Shown here one piece after another: positions 56,776 through 64,000 of a stretch of DNA of 64,000 bases. The notes beneath the pieces are model-generated. The model did not search any database, was not told the DNA's origin, and was given only the letters and a program-made list of their open reading frames with translations. The stretch comes from Prostheceraeus crozeri (Eukaryota; Platyhelminthes; Polycladida; Euryleptidae), in contig CAJQUW010011629.1 in the NCBI GenBank assembly GCA_907163375.1, positions 1 to 64,000 on the forward strand, given 5' to 3'. The stretch's first letter is position 1; the number at the start of each line of letters is the position of its first letter. A program made the translations under genes and the position numbers.

Positions 56776-57030
56776 CTGATGCCCATGAGAGGCAACAAGA
56801 GCACGCAACAGTGAAGAAATAAAGTGAACAAGTCAAGCAGTGAAAAGCATGAAAAGCATTTTATTTATGATCAGTTCATTAAACAGGACAACTTTCACAG
56901 TTGTAGCTGATAACTGTAAGCTTAGAAGTATGCCCAATGAAATTTGACAAGGTAACCAACAGTTTAAATGGTTGGAATCATCAAGTTTTGATTTCAAATA
57001 TTTTTTAGTATGTGATGTCAGATATTTGGC

Positions 57031-57267
57031 CTACATAAGTAATATGCAGCAAACAACATTTAGGCCTATAGTGCTCACAGCAATGGTTATAAATGTGTCG
57101 TTGCATCTTGCATAAAGTTTAGATATAGCACAAAAAAATAATCCCAATCTTCTTTCTTGCTGTGAGAGAAACAAGATATCGAGAGTGACAAGATATCCTT
57201 TATGTATACCTGGTGACATTATATTAAATCTTTTTTCAATTTGCCACCACGTTATTTTGTCACCCAT
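57031..57267 (-). CDS. Small membrane-protein ORF, copy 2
   Basis: Equivalent of 18547-18774, 78 codons, with a net change of three codons in the middle (TLDILFLSQQERR instead of TLDRKKQERR). The hydrophobic C-terminal helix is unchanged. Function unknown. Confidence 0.4.
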   Translation of the reverse strand: MGDKITWWQIEKRFNIMSPGIHKGYLVTLDILFLSQQERRLGLFFCAISKLYARCNDTFITIAVSTIGLNVVCCILLM

Positions 57268-58339
57268 GTTTAAGAATGTCGCTACTTTCAGTCAAAATTC
57301 CAGTCATTTATTCCTGTGGGAGACAGAAGCAATTAAAAAAATAAGACCTTCCAGGAATGGGCATTATGAACCTTAACCGCCTAAATTATTCGTATCTTGA
57401 AAATGTCAATCTTCAGGCTTTTGGAAGTAGAAAAAATAGGATACACAGGGACTATCTTGAGACTTGCCTACTCAATTTCTTCTCACTTCGGTAGGTTGCA
57501 ATGTCAGAATAACAATATAATAAAAACCATCTCCATTATTAAGACTTTTGAAGAAGTTTATGTAAAATGGATCAAATGATCAAGTATCTTGAGAAACGAT
57601 GTTTCGCCATACGTTAACGGCAGAATTTTCAAAGCTGATCGGTAGCAATAATTAAGTAGCTATCATATTCATTTCAGTCTTTGACGAATGGTGGGTTTCA
57701 ATATTTAAACATTAACTCAAATAGATGTTGTGCACAGCTGTTTACTTTCTTCAAAAGTGTACACAGCGCTTTATACACAATAGCCTGATCGTATTCATAG
57801 TGACTTGAAATTCATGGCGACAAATTTGAGAAAAATTATCCACAAAAGTAAACACAGACACTGAATAATTTGTTCTTGAAACAGAAAGCAATCATTGCAG
57901 TTTAGAGTCAATCATTTGAGTTTTGACATATTACTGCAACCTTGCTCTCAAAACTGAAATTCACAATGATTGACAATGCATTTGAACAGCACTTCAGATG
58001 TGTCATACGCTTATACAACATTTTGTTGCGGATGCAGACTAGCCTTGCTTCCTTTAGCCCGCTAAAGGCCACTGAATATTTGGACGGTTCACAGAACTCG
58101 ATAATTTCTCAAGTTTTCGCTTAATTGAACATTTAATTCTTATTTACAACGTAATTAGGGTTTAAAGAGGGGATCATGTGCTTCGATGTTTTCAGACAAA
58201 GAGAAAAAAGCTTTGCCCCATTTCTTTTCAGCGGCGTGACATATAGCACCTCTATAATGTCGATGCTATTTAGAAGTTAACTTTCTAGCGCGTGCTTGCA
58301 AAATACTTACATTTGCTGGTATCGACTGCATGAGCCATA

Positions 58340-58618
58340 ATGGATAATTCCATTTGGTCGTACGTTACATTTTGCAACATATTTCTGTGCATATATTTTG
58401 ATAGAAGAAAGATATTTATCAGCAGCTGTTACCATGCACCTTCAAAACTATTGCAGCAAATACGTGCAGACTTGACTCTTTCAGATATTTATTTTTCATG
58501 GAGAAAAATCTGTTCAAAGCCTCCGTTATATTGTGCAGGGTATCATTCCAACACTATCCCTGAATTTATCAATAGCATCACAAAAAAGCATTGGTCACAT
58601 TCCCAAACAAATATGTGA
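58340..58618 (+). CDS. Hypothetical ORF, copy 2
   Basis: Ninety-two codons, same protein as the frame at 19864-20148 of copy 1. No signal or family recognised; may be non-coding DNA that has not yet decayed. Confidence 0.25.
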   Translation: MDNSIWSYVTFCNIFLCIYFDRRKIFISSCYHAPSKLLQQIRADLTLSDIYFSWRKICSKPPLYCAGYHSNTIPEFINSITKKHWSHSQTNM

Positions 58619-59285
58619 ATATACATGCATTACTTTGCATTATTCAACATCATGTTAACTTAAGTATACATCAGTAGTAACTATAGGAGCATTCCAAGTA
58701 TGCCTATTTCTCAACCTTACACATCTGCAATATAGCATTTAGAAAATGTTCTCATGCATGGGTAGCACCCCAGCAGCATTCATGGATTCTTTGAGAATTT
58801 CTGAATATGTTACGGACGAAATTCAAAGAGATTCCAAAATCAAATTTCGAACTTTTAATTTTAAGGAAGCTTATCCGCAAGCATCCGCAGCCGGCCTCAG
58901 CTTTGAGTTTACTCACTGAACCGTCGCATAACACCGTCTGCTAGTCCTTGTATATTACATGGATATCCTTACATCATCACGGCAATCGAATTTTATTACC
59001 TCTTCCTTGTAAACATATGTATGTTGATACATATTATTCATGGACGATGGAAATGCTCCATTCAAATCAGAAAGGAAAGCATTAACTTACTTTCCGTTTT
59101 TCCAGTGTTGTAATTGGTAGATTGTTAGTTACCCGGTGTTCAGCTTTCATCGAAGAGCCTTTAGATTTGCACTGACTTGATGTAGAATCGATTGTTTCTT
59201 TTTTTGAACTTCATTCCAAGTCATTTCCCTCGCTGGGATAAACTCATAGAAAGAGATGAAAGCGCGCCCACCAATGTTGCGCATT

Positions 59286-59513
59286 TCACAATAAAAAAAT
59301 TTGAGGTGGTGCGTGTTTCTGTCTATCCAATAAGGTCACATTGTCTGTCGAACCGGCGTCATCAAACGTCAAGCGCAGATATCTAGACATCTCATAGTCA
59401 TAGTGCTCACGAATATCTTCAAAAGAGATAGTCAGAGCATAGTAAAGTTCGGATATATTACGTGTTGCTGCAGGTTGTTTCTGAATAGGCCTATATAATT
59501 GTTTGCACTTCAC
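59286..59513 (-). CDS. Candidate exon, copy 2
   Basis: Frame containing PAATRNISELYYALTISF, SRYLRLTFDDAGS and NVTLLDRQ. Equivalent to the first frame described at 20613-21030. The peptide has normal amino-acid composition and replaces Cys by Ser and Ala by Glu at a few points relative to copy 1. Unknown. Confidence 0.3.
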   Translation of the reverse strand: MKCKQLYRPIQKQPAATRNISELYYALTISFEDIREHYDYEMSRYLRLTFDDAGSTDNVTLLDRQKHAPPQIFLL

Positions 59514-60672
59514 ACAATTCTACTATGTCGTTGTGCAAAGAAATATATGCGGATGACCTTGAATGCAATGGCATTTGATACTAAGGAGATAAACTAGGAC
59601 ATCCACAAATTTGAAGAAAAATGTTCTATTAATCAGAATTCGAAAAATGTTTCAGAATTCGAAAAAGTGATAGTAGTTTTTACGTTACATGTTGGAAATT
59701 ACTTTTCATGTGACCTTGGTTCGAAAGTAAATGTTGACAGTTGATCTGAACTACTACCATAGCAACGAGTGATACATAAAATAATCTTAAACGCAACAAC
59801 TCAATAAAACGTTGAATATTGATACATTCCAAGTGTTATATCTTTCATGTAAATTATGCAACTTATCTGACATTTGTCAAGGATCATCATTAAATCTAAA
59901 CATAAAATGGTTTCTGATCAAAATGCACGATAATCGACCCAATGAAAGATTCAGATAATTTTGACATAGAAAACACTAAAAGAAGTGCATTAATGATTCA
60001 TTTGATTTTTCCATTCCATGTCCCATTTCACGTGGAATTGTCCTAATACACAATTGACTCTATAAGAAGTCAAGGATTGATATTACTGCCCCATTTGTAA
60101 TCTGCTCTCGCTGTGAGTATAATGCGTATAGTAGCCCATCGACAGGGCTTACTTAAAGGTCTTAAGTATTAAGAAGGTATTAAGCTCTTAAAGGTTCATT
60201 CACACCGGCGCGTTCAACAAAAATGCCTGTTCTCACCGAGCCGCGTGGCGAAGGGCGGAAGAGGGGAATGGAGAGGGGGCAGCTACAGATACCATATCGT
60301 TATGAACACTTCTTATTGCTAAATGTTTAACATATTCCCATTCCTTGAGTTCCATGCATGTTAGGACATGGGGATTGCTATAAACTGCATAATTTTGCGA
60401 AAACTAATCATTTGATATTTCACATTTGTGAAGAATAGGGTTTTAAGGACACGCATATCATTTACACATTTTCATGCATAGGGTGACAACAAGGTACAGG
60501 TGACAGATCATGAAATAGAATTGATTGATGCACGGATCAACTTTGCCATAACTTAGCTCACAAAGTGACCTTTATTGACTTACATCGTCTATTCTATAGC
60601 AATCAGGAGTATCACTCTAATGAAGATTATCACATAAAATGAGAACAATAGCAAATTTCTCATCTTCGTTTC

Positions 60673-60950
60673 AACTTGCAGCTTTAAACAAGGAGCATGA
60701 AATCTAGACAGGAAGAGGTTAAAGTGCCTATCATGTTAAATTGGACTATACATAATAGGTCCTAATCATATATTTGTGAATGGCAATTGAAAGTTGCAAA
60801 TGACACAATTACGAATGTAGTAAGGGTAAGTAAGTAAATACATGTAAAGCATATAATTCATCTGCTGTACAAGGAGGTGAATAGTGATGTTCCTTTTAGA
60901 ACTAATGAGTCACTACACTTTGCTGTCCGTCTCGGTAGAAAAAGAAATTG
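60673..60950. other. Intergenic, nothing recognised
   Basis: AT-rich DNA after the right edge of block A2 without ORFs or repeats I can name. Confidence 0.4.
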
Positions 60951-60954
60951 ACCA

Positions 60955-61085
60955 GGGGCTGTATTAATAAAGCTAGCATTTGCTATAGCATTTCCTAGGG
61001 GTGGCGCTAGGCAAGTTGCTACTAGGGGTAGTAGCAACTTGAGTTCTGTATTAATAGAGAAAGCCTAGCGTCAACTCCGGCCCCA
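60955..61085. mobile_element. CTAGC-rich MITE-like element with perfect hairpin
   Basis: Contains CTGTATTAATA words at both sides and an exact 13-bp hairpin (CAAGTTGCTACTA at 61012-61024, reverse complement at 61029-61041, GGGG loop). Related to 28020-28135. Boundaries approximate. Confidence 0.45.
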
Positions 61086-61149
61086 GTTAATGCTAGATCA
61101 AGTTTCATTGACGTGCCGATTCAGCGCGCAGATGCATTCACCACCTGCT

Positions 61150-62640
61150 CTCACGCCCGGCAATCGAGTCATAGAAATCTGGCAATTTGACGCACATTCC
61201 GAGTGAAAATAATGTTGAAGCGCGTACGTTCAGTGTTAACAATACAAGTGTGAATGTCGGAGATCAAAGCAGTTTCCTTCATTCCCGCCCATAGAAATAG
61301 ATTGTTGTTTATCTGAAACTGACTAAAATGGAAATTGACTCAAGGTCGCGGCACATCAGGGGGAACTAAGTTGGGGCATGAACCACCAATGAAAAGCTTA
61401 GAATCGCACATGTGACTGATTCTAACCCAATCATACAGCCGTTGACAAGTGTATCGAAGTGAAAATGCGTGCGATTTTTGTGCCACTATTGTGTATTGCA
61501 TGAAGCTTTACTTCCATTCTAGAGGTTTTATTGTTATCAATTTCTATGTTCCCGCCCATAGAAATGAACTGTTTATCTGAAGTTCGCTAGAATGGAAATT
61601 GACTCAAGGTCGCGGCACATCCGGGGGAACTAAGTTGGGGCATGAAGAACCAATTAAAAGCTTCGATTTACTCATGTGACTGATTCTAACCCAATGATAC
61701 AGCAGTTGGCAGGTGCATCTAAGTGAAAATGCGTGCGAATTATGTGCCGTTATTGTGCATTGCATGAAGCTTAATTTCCATTCTAGAGGTTTTATTGTTG
61801 TCAATTTCTATGTTCCCGCCTGTTGACACTTATCATTCAGAGAAGGTAAAACATCATTGATTGTGGCATACGGGAGGTAATTGGTCATAGTAGCTTTTGG
61901 TCAAGGCTACTAAGATAAAACATCAAAATGATGACTGCCTTGCTAATTAATGAACGATTGTTAAATAGTTTAATACATGAAATGGGCCTCATTTCAATCG
62001 ACATCATCTCCCGATCTTCAATATGACATCAGAATGAACTAATTTTGAAATTTAAGAAAAAAGAATACATTCCTTACACTAAATGAATATGATGACGTCC
62101 TTGGCTTGCAGTGTTAAACGTCCTACACAATAGAGTGAAATGAGAGGCGAATTTCAGCAGTGAACTATTTGCGGTTGAAAGGATAAAATTAAGAATTTTA
62201 TCCACTTGACATCTCCGCACGTGCATTGAACTCCCAATTATGATTACTAAAATAGCGAACCTGAATTAACTCAACAGAATTTTAAAACAGTTTGCTGGAT
62301 TATGAGCAGGCCGAACAGCAGCGAAAATGTGGAATATAGAAATCTGTCAATTAGACGCTCACTTCGAGAGAAAACTTGTACATGCACGCGCGTTCGGCGT
62401 TAACAATAGAAGGCTGATTGTCGTAGATGAAATCGATTATCGTCTCTCCCGCCCGACTGTTGACACTTATCATTCAGAGAAGATAAAACATCAAATATTA
62501 TATAAATCCTTGCTTATGAATAATGGTTGAATAATTCGATGCATGAAGTGGGACTCATTCAATCGTTATGATCTTCCGATCATTAATGTAACATAATAAG
62601 TAGCTAAATTTGAAAGTATAGAAGCAGTGTAGAATACATT
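61150..62640 (+). repeat. Diverged local duplication around the tandem repeat
   Basis: Segments near 61160-61270 and 62330-62440 share CATAGAAATCTGGCAATTTGA-like and GCGTTCGGCGTTAACAATA-like words. Segments near 61825-62010 and 62455-62600 share GTTGACACTTATCATTCAGA. This suggests an older, roughly 1-kb duplication or a repeat family. A 67-codon frame at 62327-62530 lies within it and is not supported otherwise. Confidence 0.6.
61282..61820 (+). repeat. ~267-bp tandem duplication
   Basis: The unit starting TTCCCGCCCATAGAAAT at about 61283 is repeated at 61550 with around 85-90 percent identity, including GACTCAAGGTCGCGGCACAT and CATTCTAGAGGTTTTATTGT. A third start (TTCCCGCC) at about 61813 runs into different sequence. 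Confidence 0.85.
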
Positions 62641-64000
62641 TCTAATAATATGTTGCGGTATTTCTATTCTTTCGCATCCCCACATTTTTCAAGCTTTCCA
62701 AAATCATCAAATTTCGCCAAAGTTAGTCACATCGGGTTAGAATAGACTTGATCTGTCACTGAGTGACACTACAACACGACTGAGAAGTCTTACTTGAACC
62801 CTAGGATGAAGGATTGGTCCCCTGGATACTCAGTTAAAATACAAGGTACAGCTGTGATCATGAACTTCGTGTGATTGTCTACGAGCAGTTGTCTAATTCT
62901 GAGACTGTAAATGTTCTACAAGTCTTATACAAGATAAGAGGAGTTTTACATAGTCAATGCTATGCGACGTTAGTGAGACTGTCCATAGGAGCAAGAGAAG
63001 ATCGTTGACGATGCAACACCTCTGAGTGTCAACAACAGAAATGTGGGGGGGCTAAATAATAGAAGTACCTATGTTGCCAAGACACTGACACAACATGACG
63101 TCCCTCCTGCCGCCCACGATGGAGCAATGACAGTCCAACTCAATCTGTAGTCTCAGTCTCATTATTTTGGCAAGTATTGGAAAGTAATTCTTAACAATTA
63201 ACATCTAAGCGTAGTGGGATCCTCTCATGCCATGATTGCTCTACTTAAAATCTGAAAATGAAATATCAGAAAATAAATTCCTCATATTGTCTGACTTATT
63301 ACATTATGAACAAGTCACTCCATATAAATAATATATGATATTTTATTGTAATTCCTATTTTGAACATTTTGATCAAATTATCAGCAGTGTCGGATGTATT
63401 GATTGGGAGTTTTCTTCTTTACTTTCGGAATTGCCTCTATTATTCTGAATTTTTTTCTAAAGCTTTCTGGAGAGAAAAATGTTTGTCAATTTATCGCCAA
63501 TACATCTTGATTCTTATCAGGCTACTGAGATAAAAAAATACAATTCGATTACTTAGCAATTTTAAGCACACTATTTCATCACAATTTCATTATCATTCAA
63601 ATTTATCAACGATGATGAAGGTCAAGTCAGTAAATTTAAAAACCATGAAAATCACGGAATATTAACACCGTTGCATTACTTCATACGTAAGCAATTAGTA
63701 TCAACGATAATCTATTTTGTTGTCATTAAGTGAAATTCATGAATAGGAATATTGGTTGTCTAAAGGTTGAAAATAGCTATCTATTTAATTTATCAGGACG
63801 TCTAGTGCAAAAGTGGAATGCATAAAGAGAATGTGTTGCTTAAATTCCATTTTAGCGCAAAATTGATTCAGTTATAGAATCACTTTTATAATTCCAATTT
63901 ATGATTCGATATGTTTATTCAAATTAGAAAAATCATCAACCATCTTGAAGCTAATGCACTCAACATTACTATGCTGCAAACATCACATTAGATATCCTTC
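62641..64000. other. Intergenic, nothing recognised
   Basis: AT-rich, no ORF above background, no repeat or structural RNA that I can identify. Confidence 0.4.

Larger units (their letters stand above)
52552..60672 (+). repeat. Segmental duplication block A, copy 2
   Basis: Same orientation as 15429-24625. Starts inside the PLE 3' end exactly at the end of the 5-kb transposon. It contains a MITE missing from copy 1 (53327-54340) and lacks the piggyBac (TTAA at 60443-60446 is uninterrupted). Bases 52970-53320 are absent from copy 1. Confidence 0.9.

Overview
This window is animal nuclear DNA, most likely from a marine or aquatic invertebrate. It is AT-rich, genes are sparse and introns are short. 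Mobile elements of nearly every eukaryotic class are present: CR1/Jockey-like LINEs, Penelope-like elements (PLEs), piggyBac, Tc1/mariner, a Crypton-type tyrosine recombinase, several MITEs and one element with a DUF7869-like protein. There is no bacterial-style operon, rRNA gene or CRISPR array. The species cannot be named from the sequence.

Layout. 1-4.1 kb: nearly complete but decayed CR1-like LINE (+). 4.3-5.2 kb: head-to-head pair of tiny related genes forming a long inverted repeat, with a TTAA-inserted MITE in one arm. 5.8-7.0 kb: unrecognised coiled-coil gene on the minus strand with good splice sites and one in-frame stop. 8.3-12.4 kb: LINE fragment (-), a PLE with reverse transcriptase and GIY-YIG endonuclease (+), and a LINE ORF1 fragment (-). 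12.5-15.6 kb: second PLE with inverted copies of its 3' end, itself hit by a TA-type MITE and an hAT-like element.

Two large direct duplications dominate the rest. Block A lies at 15.43-24.63 kb (A1) and 52.55-60.67 kb (A2). It carries a secreted or membrane-anchored C-type-lectin-like gene, intact in both copies, and small membrane-protein ORFs on the opposite strand. Block B lies at 29.46-36.8 kb (B1) and 38.58-47.55 kb (B2). It carries a Crypton-like tyrosine recombinase and a cysteine-rich ORF. Each copy acts as the empty site for insertions in its partner: a piggyBac (TTAA) only in A1, a 1-kb MITE (TA) only in A2, and a Tc1 element (TA) plus a 210-bp PLE-derived piece only in B2. The order A1-B1-B2-A2, all in direct orientation, is not a simple tandem duplication. 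Either transposon-linked rearrangement or two divergent haplotypes joined in assembly could explain it.

Between B2 and A2, at 47.55-52.55 kb, sits a 5-kb element with terminal inverted repeats, many subterminal repeats, and a two-exon minus-strand gene for a DUF7869-like protein with candidate catalytic aspartates. Its ends coincide with the breakpoints of both duplicated blocks. This is the best candidate for a poorly described mobile system. The other notable signals are the excess of replacement changes between the two lectin copies and the head-to-head microprotein genes. The last 3.3 kb (60.7-64 kb) has only short repeats and no gene I can support.
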